Shown here: positions 13,701 to 26,409 of the stretch, in pieces
How the letters are laid out: every line of letters starts with the position of its first letter
How positions within the stretch are numbered: position 1 is the stretch's first letter
Assembly (NCBI RefSeq): GCF_003254395.2
Contig: NC_037647.1
Coordinates: forward strand, 7,829,925 to 7,893,924
Length of the DNA stretch: 64,000 bases
Source: Apis mellifera
Taxonomy: Eukaryota; Arthropoda; Insecta; Hymenoptera; Apidae
Reading direction: 5' to 3'
Made by a program: the position numbers and the translations under genes
The notes under the pieces: model-generated
What the model saw: only the letters and a program-made list of their open reading frames with translations
Database searches by the model: none
Told to the model about the DNA's origin: nothing

Positions 13701-14638
13701 ATTGCTTACTTGTAGATCTCGTTGAATCGAGATCATTAAATATTATCGACGATTTCTCACTCGATGCGACTATTCGTTAAAATATTCGTCAATCAAGTGA
13801 GACAAATTCGTCGAAGAATGTATCGATTCGAGGAAAATTGAAACAATCTAGAAGAGGAAAAATAAAAAAATTTCGACAATGCTCCTCCCTTTCATCTCCT
13901 TCATCTCCTTCGAATCGTTTCACCTTCCGATTCTCGATATCTCGAGTAATGAAGGATCGATCGAGGTAATGGGCCGTGATCGCGAGGACAATTATACGAC
14001 GGCCGTTTTATCGTTTCGATCGGGGACGAGGCCGAGGCGGGTGACACGGCGACGCGCCACCCGCCGCGCCTTCTCGCGCGCGTAGGCGCGAACAATGTTA
14101 ACGAGAGGACGCGCGGCCGAAGAATTTACGCGACGATTCCGCTCGCGCCGTCTGACAAATTCACCTCGCGGCCTGCTCCCTGCGCTTGCAACTGCGATTG
14201 AAATTACATTTTTTTTTTATTTATTCGATGAAAGAATTCGTTGAGGTGAAGATAAAAGGAGAAGAAACGATATTAAATAATGCAATATAGATAAAATACG
14301 TTGGAGAGAGGCCACGCGTTCGAGCAAATTGAATTAAAGCAAAGTTCAAGGCAAAGACAGTTACCGCATTCTTATCCTAGCTTCGTCCCAGATTATTCCA
14401 ACCAATCTTCGAAACGTTATTCGAAACGATGAAAGTGTGTCCATTGACGAATTCGACACGGCGTATACTCTCTCTCTCTGTCTAAGCCTCGTGAAACAGC
14501 GATCCAAGTTTTCGCGGACTCGATGGCGATCCAGAGACGATGGAGAGATGTTGGCACGAAGCGAGGGCACCGCTTCTTTTGGGAGCGATTCGAGCCCTCT
14601 CGGCCATAAATAATGCCGAATGCTGGGCCTCCATAAGT

Positions 14639-14902
14639 CAGGTAGGCTCGGTCCCCGCACGAACACGGTGTGCACGGGTGGAGAGAAAGAGTGAGGAACT
14701 CTCGGCCTCCTCGTCGCCCAGTTTCCCTCCGCCTCTCTCTCTCTCCCTTCAACCATGGCGAAAGGACCCTGTTTGGGTTCTGGTGGTTTTCACAGTCACG
14801 CCCTGGACGAAGGAAGAAAGAAAGAGAGAGAGAGAGAGAGAGAGAGCGAGGGCGTATGGGAAAACGCGTACAGGTGCGATTATGCGGAGTCTCCGCCGCC
14901 AT
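14639..14902. promoter_or_regulatory. GAGA + Pho-like + CAGGTAG cluster (PRE-like candidate)
   Basis: Within 265 bp lie CAGGTAG (14639-14645), a GA tract (14823-14846; GAGA-factor type) and GCCGCCATGG (14895-14904; Pho/YY1 core). In Drosophila, GAGA and Pho sites together mark Polycomb response elements, and opa is a typical Polycomb-regulated developmental gene. The distance to opa is about 22 kb. This is motif evidence only, and GA tracts are common throughout this genome. Confidence 0.25.
14823..14846. repeat. (AG)12 microsatellite
   Basis: Perfect AG tract, about 50 bp from a GCCGCCATGG motif. Confidence 0.95.
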
Positions 14903-14910
14903 GGACGTCT

Positions 14911-17140
14911 TCATAATCTGTTAACCCCGATGGAAAATAAGAGCCCATGCCTGCCTCACACCGTGAAACTTTCTACCTTTCACGAGAAATGTAAACAGGT
15001 CGTAGATCATTTGGGGATGTCGCTGGATAGGGTTGCCTCCGATCGTGTGAATTATTTTTTCGATTCGAAAAATTCTTCCCTCAAAATTTTCCCTTCTTTA
15101 CGCCCCGCTCTTGTATCGCGTAATACAATTAATACTCTTTATTGATTTTTCTTTTTCGTTCATGTCGAGTATTATAAATTATTGTCATCATTATTCTTTT
15201 AATTTTAATTTTTGAAATTACCGCGTCACTCGTGTCGAACAGAGACACTTCTTCCCTTTAAACTTTTCTTTCTTTCTTTTCTCATCCACGCGTTCGTGAA
15301 CTTGTTTACGATAATTCGTTCGAGTTTCTGATATTTCTGATGTCGTCGAAACATCGCTGGCGCTTGCTTACTTGAATCTTGTATTTTTATTACGGGAACC
15401 GTGATAACGAATGCTCGTGTCCGGCAGTAATGTGCCGAGCTGATGAGCCACTCGATTTTCTTTCAAGCTTTCCTACCTGTTCGCACGGGGCAACGCAACG
15501 AAATAACCGCCACGGGCGTCTTATTTCCCCAACTTATATACCTAATTTATCTCTATATCGAACAATCGAGGCCTCGAGAGGAAGTAAAAGTAAACTTTTC
15601 CTCTTTCTCGCGATATTTCTTCGAGAGAAAGAGAAAAAAAAAACGACCAACGAGAGAAGAGAAATATATGTAATATTCCTTTCATTTACTTCGGAAAGGA
15701 AAGCACACGATTTCGGTTAATCGAGTACCACGATAACCAATTTATGAAGAATCGATCGAGAATCGAGGCTCACGCTTCTTAATATATTTTTCGTGTCGTC
15801 TCAGTGGGAACTCGAATCGTCTACGTGAGATCTGATGAAAGCGATTCTCTGTACCGATAACAATTCGCTAATGTCATTCGCTTGTTCACCATTGATACTT
15901 TATGGGAATTATTATTATTATCGAAAAATGTATATAAAATTGCTCGCTTAATGGACAACGAGAAGAATATTATCGATCTCTTGCGTTGCTGAACTACACA
16001 AATTTAATAAATTTTCTTCAACTACGCGTTATAATATAACGATTAGATATTTTCACTCCAATTAATGAAACCAGAAGCACAATTATTAAATATAATATGA
16101 ATCCTCGAAATCGTTCGAGGGATAAAAATACAAGGAACGAAATATTCCTATATCTTATGTCTCCCTATCCCTTTTATCCTTCTTCCATAATTCATCATTC
16201 CACCATTAAAGGTTAATAAACCCGGCGAACGAGAAATAGAAAATATTCTCGATATATATCCATCGACGAGCACCGGAAGTTCGCTATGATTCCCATCCGA
16301 GGCCATCCCCTTCGTTCCTTTAACGAAGCCGCTGGCTTTTTACAAATTCCGCCGAGTATCGAAGCGGCGCTTTTCTTCTTCCCTTCTTCCTTTCTTGCAA
16401 ACCTCTCTTGTCCATCCGTTTCTATACGTGCCTCACATTCGCGACGCATGAGCGATGGGCCACGCGTAGAAGAGCGCGATGATGCGCCGGCTAGGAGGCA
16501 GGCAGGTGCGCTCAAGGAGGCCTCGTAACGTACTCAATTACACCACCGTCCCCTCCTCCCCTCCACCCCTTCCTCCGTTCGATAATTAATCACGATTAAT
16601 AGCCGGGGAAACCGAGAAGAAACGGGGATTTATTAATCGGCCTCGGCCGATTACGTTCGTAAATCAAAGAGGTCCGACCGTGGCCGACCAAACCCTTTTT
16701 GCCCTTTTGGAAACTCGCGCACGACGCTACCTCTTCATTTATCCCCGGGACCGCGACCGAGTTTTTCGATTCGAGCGAGTCCCCCGTTCATCGTTCTGAA
16801 TTTTAATCGCTAATTTTTGAGCCAGCGGGACTTGAAGGTTAGCGATTGTTTCATATACGCGAGATATACGTCGACTCGGAGAAACGGATATATAATTTCT
16901 ATTCAGAAGCTCAGCGATTGAATAATGTCTCCTCCGTTAAATAGTCTGGTTGAGTTACAACTCGAATGTGATAGTATTTCGTTTTATTGTTATCGTCCCG
17001 AGCGAAAAAATTGTCGCTTCGTTTCTTCTGTAAGCACGAATGTACACTCGTTTTATTTCATTTCATTTCGTTCAATTATATTAGAGAAGAAGTCTCGCGA
17101 AACTACCACTTGAACTTTTTTTCATTTAGATTGGAATAAT
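14911..17140. other. Non-coding, CNE-like stretch with palindrome
   Basis: No gene seen. CTACCTG (reverse CAGGTAG) occurs at 15473-15479. Unique, non-repetitive sequence at about 16540-16860 contains several TAAT-type homeodomain words and a perfect inverted repeat TAATCGGCC-TC-GGCCGATTA at 16634-16653. Short open frames are not protein-like. Confidence 0.5.
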
Positions 17141-17149
17141 TGTAAATAT

Positions 17150-18400
17150 TTATTGTATTTATACTCATCCAATTATTTATTTAAAAGAAATAAACACAAA
17201 GCTGACTCTATCGATTATCAAGAAGATTCTAAAATCCTATGTTTTGGTTATTATTTCACTTCCGACAATAACGATCCAACTTTTCTATTACAAACATTCA
17301 TCCCATCAAAATTTTCAAAAATCGTCTCACGAAGATTCATATATTTTAATTATCCTACGCTTTCAATTATCATTTCATTTTTTTTCTATTTGTAAAAATT
17401 TATTTTACTTTTTTGATTATCATTTTTATAAATCAACTTTTACTTATATTCATCCCATAATTCTCAAAAAACACAAGTCCAATTCTTTTGATCATCTCAT
17501 GAAGATTCATACATTTTTAAAATCCTATACTTTTATTAGTTATCACTTCTATCACGAATACTATATTTATAAAAATCTATCCTTTTCATTGTCATTTCAT
17601 TTCACAAACACTCGTACCTGTACTCATCCTATAATTTCCAAATTCTTTCGATTATTTCACGAAGATTATATTTATATTTCCAAAATCCTACGCTCTTAAT
17701 TATCGTTTCATTTTCATCACAAACACATGTACCTGTACTCATTCCATAATTTTCAAATTCTTTTGACCATCATCTCACGAAGATTCGTATATTTCCAAAA
17801 TCCTACGCTCTTAATTATCATCACACTTTCATTTTCATCACACTTGTATCTGTACTCATCCCATAATTTCCAAATTCTTTCGATTATCATCTCACGAAGA
17901 TTCGTACATTTTCAAAATCCTACGCTTTTAGTTATCATTTCTATCACGAATATTATATTTATAAAAATTTATCCTTTCGATTATCGTTTCATTTCTATCA
18001 GAAATATTCATACTCTATACTCATTCCATAATTTCCAAATTCTTTCGATTATCTCATGAAGATTCGTATATTTCCAAAATCCTACGCTCTTAATTATCGT
18101 TTCATTTTCATCACACTTGTACCTGTACTCATATATATATATATATAATTTCTATAATTTCCAAATTCTTTCGATTATTTCACGAAGATTCGTACATTTC
18201 CAAAATCCCACGCTCTCGATTATCGTTTCATTTCCACCACAAATACTCATCCTATAATTTCCAAATTCTTTCGATTATCATCATACGAAGATTCGTACAT
18301 TTCCAAAATCCCACGCTTTCGATTATCCTTTCATTTCCACCACAAACACCTGTACCCATCCCATAATTCCCCCCTCAAAAAAAAACCGAGAAATCCTACG
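17150..18400. repeat. AT-rich degenerate tandem array (~100-165-bp unit)
   Basis: The phrase CCAAATTCTTTCGATTA, followed by CACGAAGATTCGTA and CCTACGCTCTTAATTATC, recurs near 17637, 17753, 17870, 18035, 18161 and 18261. A more diverged left part begins near 17150. One unit has gained a short TA run (18131-18148). Open frames across it (Phe/Ser/Tyr/His-rich) only reflect the repeat. Confidence 0.85.
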
Positions 18401-19707
18401 CTTCCTACGATCATCATCATCTCATTCACACCCCGTCACACCCGTCCAAATAATTGGCAACGGGCTTGTCATCGTCAATTTCTCGATCGTCGACGTAGGT
18501 AAAGACGGCGACGCATGGAAGGGGATATATTTACGGTGTCGGCGGGGGGACAGGCGATTTCTTGCCTCTCTGCCCGTCTCGTTCGCTCTCCGCTCGAAGC
18601 GCGATCACATGGACGAGAGAGACGAGTGGACGAGGGGAGGGGGGCTTAGGTGCGCCAGTCGGGGACATAAGTCAGCCGGTATTCAATGAGTTCGAGGAAG
18701 TTGATCGCCGGTTCTTCGCACGCGAGAGCCGGCGTACCGACGCGGGACGACAATCGTAGCGCGGGGTCCACGGACGGACGGACGGACGGATGGCCAACGG
18801 TCCCCGCCCCGAAAAACTGGATCCCCGGGTCCGCGGACTGAAAAGGCCGGTTTTCTGGTAAAAAGTACCAGGGAGCCGCTCGCCAAAATCGTTAAGGTCG
18901 ACGCGAGGCGACGCTGCTTTTTTCCACGCGTTCCCCGAGCGAGCCGGATACCAGTTTGCGCGGAAAGGAATTGGGATTATCGTCATCGTTAGATTCCACC
19001 CCGTGATATATCTGAGAGTTTGTGGCCACGAAAAACTTGTGTGCCTCGTTTGGTCCTTTAGGCGGAGGAGAGGAGTCGTTCGAAGTAAGAAACACTTATA
19101 ACAGGACGATTATTCTTATATTACTCGAATTATATACTTCGAATTATCTAGAATAATTTAGATCGAATCTCGATACGAATCTTTGTTCTTCCCTTCTCAA
19201 TATTCTAAACGCAATATTCCTCCCCTTTTCGAGAAACAATTCCTTCGAGTTTTATACATTATCCGGCCAAACTTATTCGTCCAATCGATGTCCAAAAAAC
19301 ATTGGAGAGAAAGAAAGAATCGCGTCTCCCTCCTCCCTCCTTCAATGAAACGTTCCCCCCACTACGCCAATTCCAAACCACAAAGGTAACGCACGATCTT
19401 TATAACGCATTGTCGCCGCGGCGACAATTCCAAGGTGTTCGAGATTCCAAAGAATTTCTACAATGTTCGTTCCAACCCTCGGCAACGAAAATCGACGGAG
19501 GGAGAAGGGGGTCGAGGCACGAAAAGATTGGACGAGGTCTCGCGCGTGACGTCTCAACTTTCCTCGAGGCGGAACCCACGGCCGTATTTGTTTGCCATTT
19601 ATGCCCATTTAGAGCGGAACCTAGGGCGCGCGCCAACGGCCCCCTCGACGTTCACGACGGCCTCGATAACTCGAAGGAAAAACGTCTCTTTGAGATATGT
19701 TCGCCCC

Positions 19708-19744
<37 letters not shown>

Positions 19745-20299
19745 CGCGGGTAAAGGCAGGCAGAGAATCGTTTTCCAAAATTTCCACGGGGGCCACCAAT
19801 GGCGGCGGGTGCATTGATTCGCAGCGACGCGACTGTTACCCGGACCCCCTCGTCGCTTTTCACGGATTCGTTTAGGTCGACACGAATTCGCCACGCTTTT
19901 TCGACACGGCCTCTTTATTCCGTTCCTTTCTCGACCTTTTTCCCTCCTCTCCTCCTATCTCTACGAGAACAACTGCCCCCTTTTCCTCCCTCCCCCCCCC
20001 TGTTTTTGATGGAAATTCGTTCGCAAGAAGAACGATTGGCTTCTTCTGTTGAGGTTCTCCGTGCAAGGAAAACGTTTGTTCTTCTTCTTCGCTCGTGGGA
20101 CCTCGATGGGGAGACAGATGGTTTCGGGTATGGACGGACGGGCCACTAGTATGCGCATCGTAGTAGTGCAGTTTCTAGTATTTGTTGTGCGCACGAGGCG
20201 AAGTACGGAGGTCGAAGGAAGAGTTATAAATTAGAGGAGTAGGGTAGTATTGTGCGCAAACGGAGAGAAAACGTCCCCCGGCCGGGCGAAAAATATTTT
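18401..20299. other. Non-coding, GC-rich patch with long CT tract
   Basis: CpG-rich sequence with a short tetranucleotide run (CGGA) near 18770-18793, a CT tract of about 15 units at 19712-19741, and ATGGCGGC (reverse of GCCGCCAT) at 19799-19806. Frames on both strands around 19300-19900 are created by the CT tract. No gene is recognised. Confidence 0.5.
19712..19741. repeat. (CT)15 microsatellite
   Basis: Uninterrupted CT tract preceded by a C/T-rich stretch. It produces spurious Ser/Leu (plus) and Arg/Glu (minus) open frames. Confidence 0.95.
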
Positions 20300-21118
20300 C
20301 ATCCCCGAAGAGACGGGCGAATTTGAGAATGAGAGGAATGCTGGACGAATCTCCATCCGACTTTTGTCGATTCTATTTATCCTAGGATCGATTGATGGAT
20401 CGATGAACCATGGAAGGGAACCATTTCATTCTCCATCTTTTGAAATATAGAAGCGAGCGATACAAAAGTGGAAACACATCCCTTGCATTTATACTTCGAA
20501 AGATTAATTTAATCTTGTATCGCGGCACACACACGATATGCACAGTAAAAATATTCAGATCAAATCAAAGATCTTCATCCCCGAAGAGACGGGCGAATTT
20601 GAGAATGAGAGGAATGCTGGACGAATCTCCATCCGACTTTTGTCGATTCTATTTATCCTAGGATCGATTGATGGATCGATGAACCATGGAAGGGAACCAT
20701 TTCATTCTCCATCTTTTGAAATATAGAAGCGAGCGATACAAAAATGGAAACAATTCCTTGCATTTACACTTCGAAAGATTAATTTAATCTTGTATCGCGG
20801 CACACACACGATATGCACAGTAAAAATATTCAGATCAAATCAAAGATCTTCATCCCTGAAGAGACGGGCGAATTTGAGAATGAGAGGAATGCTGGACGAT
20901 CCATCCGATTTTTGTCGATTCTATTTATCCTAGGATCGATTGATGGATCGATGAACCATGGAAGGGAACCATTTCATTCTCCATCTTTTGAAATATAGAA
21001 GCGAACGATACAAAAGTGGAAACACATCCCTTGCATTTATACTTCGAAAGATTAATTTAATCTTGTATCGCGGCACACACACGATATGCGCAGTAAAAAT
21101 ATTCAGATCAAATCAAAG
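20300..21118. repeat. Three-copy ~275-bp tandem repeat with recurring short open frame
   Basis: Direct copies begin at 20300, 20576 and 20851 (periods 276 and 275) and are nearly identical. Each carries CCGAAGAGACGGGCGAATTT (CCTGAAG in copy 3), GGATCGATTGATGGATCGAT and CGGCACACACACGATATG. Each copy carries the same open frame of about 50 codons (motif FIPEETGEFENERNAGR), ending at a TAG at 20448-20450, 20724-20726 and 20996-20998. Copy 3 lacks three bases of this frame, leaving it open. No match to a known protein is recognised, so the frame is not annotated as a gene. Confidence 0.9.
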
Positions 21119-24100
21119 GGTTCGAAATCTGCGAAATCATCTTCGTCTCTCGCGAGCTTTCAACGATATTTCCAATCGTAGCCACATGTTTCCTCGCTCA
21201 CAAATATCTCATCGAGAAGTTTTGGAGGGGGAGGGAGTAAAGTTACCCTTACGACGTGCCTGTTTTTTCATCGGGCAGCAAGCGTGAAAAAGTAGGCATT
21301 CCCTGAGCCTAAGTTTCAAGAAGAAGCGCATCCGTGCACGGGATAAAACTCGTTGCGGCCCGTTTCCGCCCATGTGCCCGACACACGCTCCGTCTAAATA
21401 CGGGCGACGATTTTTCACGAGGAACGTAAACAGAACGTCGTGAAATCTGTGACGTTCTCGGATTCTGCAAAGCTATTTCGGCTCCGGCCCGGTTTCCAGC
21501 TCAGCGAGATTTATGTCGACATCTCGAGGACGAAACATCTCCCGAGCCGTTCACGTTTCACGATGCTCTCGTTTCCAACTTTCCCTCTCTCGTCGATCGA
21601 ACATTCGTGGCTATCGAAAAATTTTCCCCAATTTTCTCCTTGCAATCCAACGTTCCAAAGGAACGAAGCTCCCTCCCTCTCTTTCCCCATATTTTCAAAA
21701 TATCTCTCCGCGAGTTCGAGATCGTGAATCTCGTTCGAAACTTTCCTTTACACGATCGAAGGGGAACGTGAATCCATCGTCGAGTCGATTTTAAGAGGGT
21801 GTCAACGTCTGGTCCCCGCAGGAGGAAACAAGGACATTATTCGCGGTCTGCCAAACTTGGCCGGGGATCACCCGCTTCGTCCCCTATAAAACGGCGCGAA
21901 CGGCAGTCGTTACATCGTGTTTGTAAAGTTTATAGGAGATCGTGTAAGCTAGTGTGTCGGACACACCCACGCCACTCCCACTCGGCGTGAGCCCGTTCCC
22001 TTCCTTCCTCCACGCAACCCTTCTTTCTCTATCCACGTCCCCGATGATGATACCCGCACACGATCGCGACTTTCCTCCCTTTTCTGCACCCAATGTTCTG
22101 TGTATTTCGAGAGAAGAGTAAATTAAACATCTTCTCCTCGCCCGAGGCACTTTTGCTCCTCCTTCCTCTTCCATTTGCAATTCCTCGTCTCTTAAGTCCA
22201 TTTTCAATTTTCACTTATCACACTTCAATTTCAAAAACGAATATAAAAAGAATGGTACAAGCTTCTCGATCGAGATCTATCTGTCTCTTGATTATTGATC
22301 AAGAGTAAGCGATCAATATCGGTATTTATATTTATTCTTACGAAAGACGCGTCGCTTCGAGATCCAAAACCATCGGTCGTATTCAAATGAATACGCGCAC
22401 TCGCTCGCCGATGTTCTAGGGGAGCTGGTAGTTTTAAGGAGCGTATAAAATATTGATCATGACCAATTAACCTCCAGGCACAAGTCAAAAAAGAAAAAAA
22501 AAAAAAAGTCCAAGTGGAACAGGGAGGAGTGGAACGGAACGAGAGAGAGAGAGAGAGAGAGAGACTCGAAGCATTCTGACTTTCCTTTGTCCGTGCCATA
22601 AACTTTTGGAAAGTATACACCTGGAATTCACTTTCGACCGTTTAGCTTACGATCCCCTCGTAAACGCTGTCGAAACTGATGTCCCGAGATCCTGAACCTC
22701 CGCTCTTCGAACCTCCGTCCAATTATTTACGACGTCTCCCGTCCCGGTATTTTTATTATTTGCTCAGAAAATATTATCATCGGCAATAAATTGTTGGTGA
22801 GATAATAATGCGTCACGTGATCAACAGATGTAATCCTTTCATCCTTGATCGAAATCGGATAAAAATAAGAGAAGGGGGAGGGGGAAGAGAGAAAGAAGAA
22901 GAAGAAAGAAGGAAGAAATTGGAAGAGAATATTAAAAATTAAATACGAAATACTTTTGTAAGCGCTGTTGTCAACGCGGCACGTGTGTGACATTAGTATA
23001 GAGGAGCGTTAAAAATCGAAATTCTCAATTTCGAATGGCTGTTTTTAGAGTTGTTGAGGAACTTTTTCTACGAACTATTCTGGAAACTCGTAAAAAAAAA
23101 ATATATATATATATTTTTTTTTTTTTTCCTCAAAGAAGAACACCTGAACTTTTACTCCTTTGGATTCTTGAATTTCTCATCGACGATCTTCTCTCTTGTT
23201 CTCTTACGCTTGAATGGCAGACGAGGATCTGAACGAGACGGAGACGTTCTCGTTACGTAATAACACGAATTTTATTCGAAGAAGTTTATATGGTCATCGT
23301 ATCACAAGACAAGAGCGCAGTTTTCTTCTTAAGGTTCGATCGGTTTGTTAAAAAAACGAAAAAAAAAGAATTATATCGTTACGACGATTATCACTCGTCG
23401 ATCGTTGAAAAATTTAAAAAATCGGTCGCCACCGCGCCATTATTAGGCAGGATATCATCTCGCACAGTGAGTTACAACAATGGAATTGTGCCCGTGTATT
23501 CTTCCCTGACCACCTTATTTACGATCAAACAAAAAGCTGTTGGTAATAAAGGTGACAAAATATTTCTATCGGAAAATATTTACGACTCGCCGTATTTCAG
23601 GGGGGAAAGAAAGAGAGAGAGAGGAGCACAATCGTAGCGTCAAAGATTTCTGCGAGGAAAGCGACCGGTCATTGTTCACCACGAATCCGCTATTTATTGG
23701 CATTCGCGAGCTTGAAGTACGTAAATCTTGCGGGCGAAGAAACGAGGGGAGGAAGGGGATGGATAACCTCGAGCCTCGTAATTTCTCCTACAACCTCGTT
23801 TTTACCGGGGAATCTGCATCTTCGATGCCAAACGAACTTTACACGGTGCAATAAAGATTCAATTTATCCCCAAATTAAAATTCTTTCGCAATCGTTCCTT
23901 TCTTTACATTGCAATTTGCATTTATCTTAAATCATCATCCCCCTCCCGTGTTCCAAATATTCCTCGTATCGTTACACCTCCGTTTCACGACGATCGAAGA
24001 GAAATTGAAAACAAGAGAAAAACTAGAGAAACGAAGAGGACGCTTCGAAACAAAAATTCCTCCGCATTCCTCCTCGGAACGAAACGTATGGCAGTGTCGA

Positions 24101-26409
24101 TGTCCCGACCCGTACGACAAACTATGGAGACGTCTAGCACATTATGCGCCGGCCACAATCGTAAAGGGTTCATTTTATCGTCCTCCTCCCTTGCGTCGGC
24201 GAATAATCTCCCCTTCTCCCGACTTCTCGCCGCTTCTCCTCTTCCCTCGAGCTTGAGGCCGCGGCGGAATTCGGGGCCGGGGGAGGGTGAGGGGAGGCCG
24301 GTGGTAATTCTTTAATTGCATCGGGCTAATTGGCTCTGAGTGGCGCCACGGTGACACGGGATCAACCGCCGATCAACAACAATTATTCCGACCCGGCTGT
24401 AAATTGCCACGGCATTTTTATCGTTCGTTCAATCGGCCGTGCACCCCTCCGTCCATCCGCGTTTCTTGCGTCCCCGTCCACGTGTGACGATCGCCGGGGG
24501 ACCCCTCTAACGACGTGTAATTTATTATTCTGTTCTGGACGGGACGAATTTGCTAATTGAGATTAAGCCGAGATGAGCTCTCGCGTCCGAATTCGAAGCC
24601 TCTCTTTAACTTTGTTTATTAAAAAATGACGAGTTTCCGATTTCTTTCTTTCTTTTATTCTTTCGTTCTTCCTCTTCTTCTGTTTTTGATAATAACGATA
24701 ATTGGTCGGGGATTATTTTCGATCGATGTTGGAATTTGTTGTAACGGCTGTTGTCGGACATTATGTATGTTTGCGAAATAAGAATTCGTAAAAGAGAGGG
24801 AAAAGTATGAAAATTCGATTATACGTTGATTGTAACGTTAGTGTTATTATAAAGATATGGATACGTTTATATAAATATGTATTATCCGTATGAATAAATT
24901 AATTTCAGCGTGATTTTTAGTAATTACGAAAAATAAGAAAAAAGAAATATCCGAAACCAGTCAATTTTAAACGGTTTCGTCGTAGTTGTAACGTTTAACG
25001 TTGGAACGGGATAATTTAGAGACTGGAAGTATTTCGATAGACAGGTCGAACCAGTTTTTATTAATGCACGAGGAATATATATATGTATATACATATATAT
25101 AAGAGAAGTTTCGATTACGTCGTACAATTTAATCATGCATAATTAATTAAATTATGGTGTAAAAATAAAAAGTATCCTTAGCTGTTGGCAATTCAGGTAC
25201 TTGAAATAAATTGTGTGCGTAAAATTAAGCGTTTGAATAAAGAATCTCAACAGAAGAACACACGAATGCAATATCTATTTCCTTAAGTTATTGAAGAAAA
25301 ATTACGATTCAACGTCTCTCATTCGAAAAATCAAAACCAATTCCCTCGAATATTCTCTTTAATTCTCGCACTAATTCCTTTCCGATTTAAAATAGATTTC
25401 GTGATTCACGAACAAATCTTCCAACTTTCTCCAGTGTCTGACAGGAGATCGTGCGCGGAGTATTCGTAATGACAAACCGTTCGGGTCTCCCGCGAGCGGG
25501 ATCGGTTCAGGGCCGTGGCCAATGTTATAAATGCATCGAGAGGAGAGGAGGGGAGGGGAGAGAGGATGGCGAGGGACGGATCTATCGATAGCCGATATTC
25601 GTTCGGCTGCGTTTCGTAGAGATGACCGCCTCTCGGCAAGATCGATTTGTGTCGAGGCAGTTCGAGAACGCGAGATGGATGGGCCAGAGCACGAAATCTA
25701 TTAGTCATCACCCACACGATATCGGCCCTCTTTCTCCCTTTTCTATCCTCTTTATGCTCTTTATGGTGCGGACAGGTACGTCCGATCGCCACTCATTCCG
25801 AGCCGAATCCGATCGGTGCACCGTGGAATGTTAATGCGTTCAGAAGAGACGAAATTGTGTCTCGAATTTTTATTTACGATTGTTTTCATCATCGGAAACG
25901 AATCCACGCATTTACCGGGTGGATCATCGAAGTGGATGAATTATGGATTAATGGAGATTTTTCAATTTTTTCACTTTTTTTTCTTCTATGTTGGCTTCAA
26001 TATCTTGAAATGGAAAGAATTTGCATGGTTGTTTGGTTTTAGTATCGAAATGTATGTTCTTCGATGTATTTTCGATCTTGGAGAAATATATATGTATATT
26101 TTTTTTTTTTTACTGTTCGTTCGAACAGTGGAAAGAATTAGAAGTGGAAGTCTTGGGCCGTGAAATTCGTGACGGCTGAAATCTATGAATTATCATTTCA
26201 TATATCGTTGCGTTATAATGGCTAATAATACTCGGAATCATTAGCATCTTTCTGTAATTAATCATCCGCTGGTGCAACATTAATCGTCCACGAGGAATGT
26301 CATAAAACGCTCTCGTCTCATTTACCGTTTATTGCTCGTTTTAAACCCATACTTTCTAGTTTCTACTATCTGTGATAAAAGATAGGCCACTCATCAACAG
26401 ACGTACGTG
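21119..26409. other. Non-coding, no gene seen
   Basis: Contains a GA tract at 22541-22563, a TA/T tract near 23098-23128 and several CpG-rich patches (21300-22050 and 24060-24560). Clean sequence near 24300-24450 (TTTAATTGC, GGGCTAATTGG) and 26160-26400 (several TAATnAT words) looks enhancer-like, but conservation cannot be judged here. Open frames up to 131 codons are not protein-like. Confidence 0.5.
22541..22563. repeat. (GA)11 microsatellite
   Basis: Perfect GA tract in a purine-rich stretch that also carries an A run at 22492-22507. Confidence 0.95.

Larger units (their letters stand above)
3241..14600. other. Gene desert with scattered microsatellites
   Basis: No recognisable gene. 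It contains CT/GA tracts near 5468-5488, 5699-5720, 5924-5942 and 11515-11534, TA tracts near 6615-6629 and 11141-11156, and a compound CA/CATA tract at 10730-10757. The Pho/YY1-type word GCCGCCAT occurs at 6188-6195 and 7568-7575. Non-repetitive, CNE-like stretches with TAAT and ATAAA words lie near 6240-6310 and 9150-9270. A minus-strand open frame at 13270-13623 is less low-complexity than the others but is unrecognised. Confidence 0.55.

Noticed and set aside
14540..15145. 201-codon open frame on the + strand
   Set aside because: It passes through the (AG)12 tract and has a competing 165-codon frame on the other strand. The composition is not protein-like.
17244..18059. Phe/Ser/His-rich open frames in the 17-18 kb region
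   Set aside because: They are translations of a degenerate tandem array that lacks stops in one direction.
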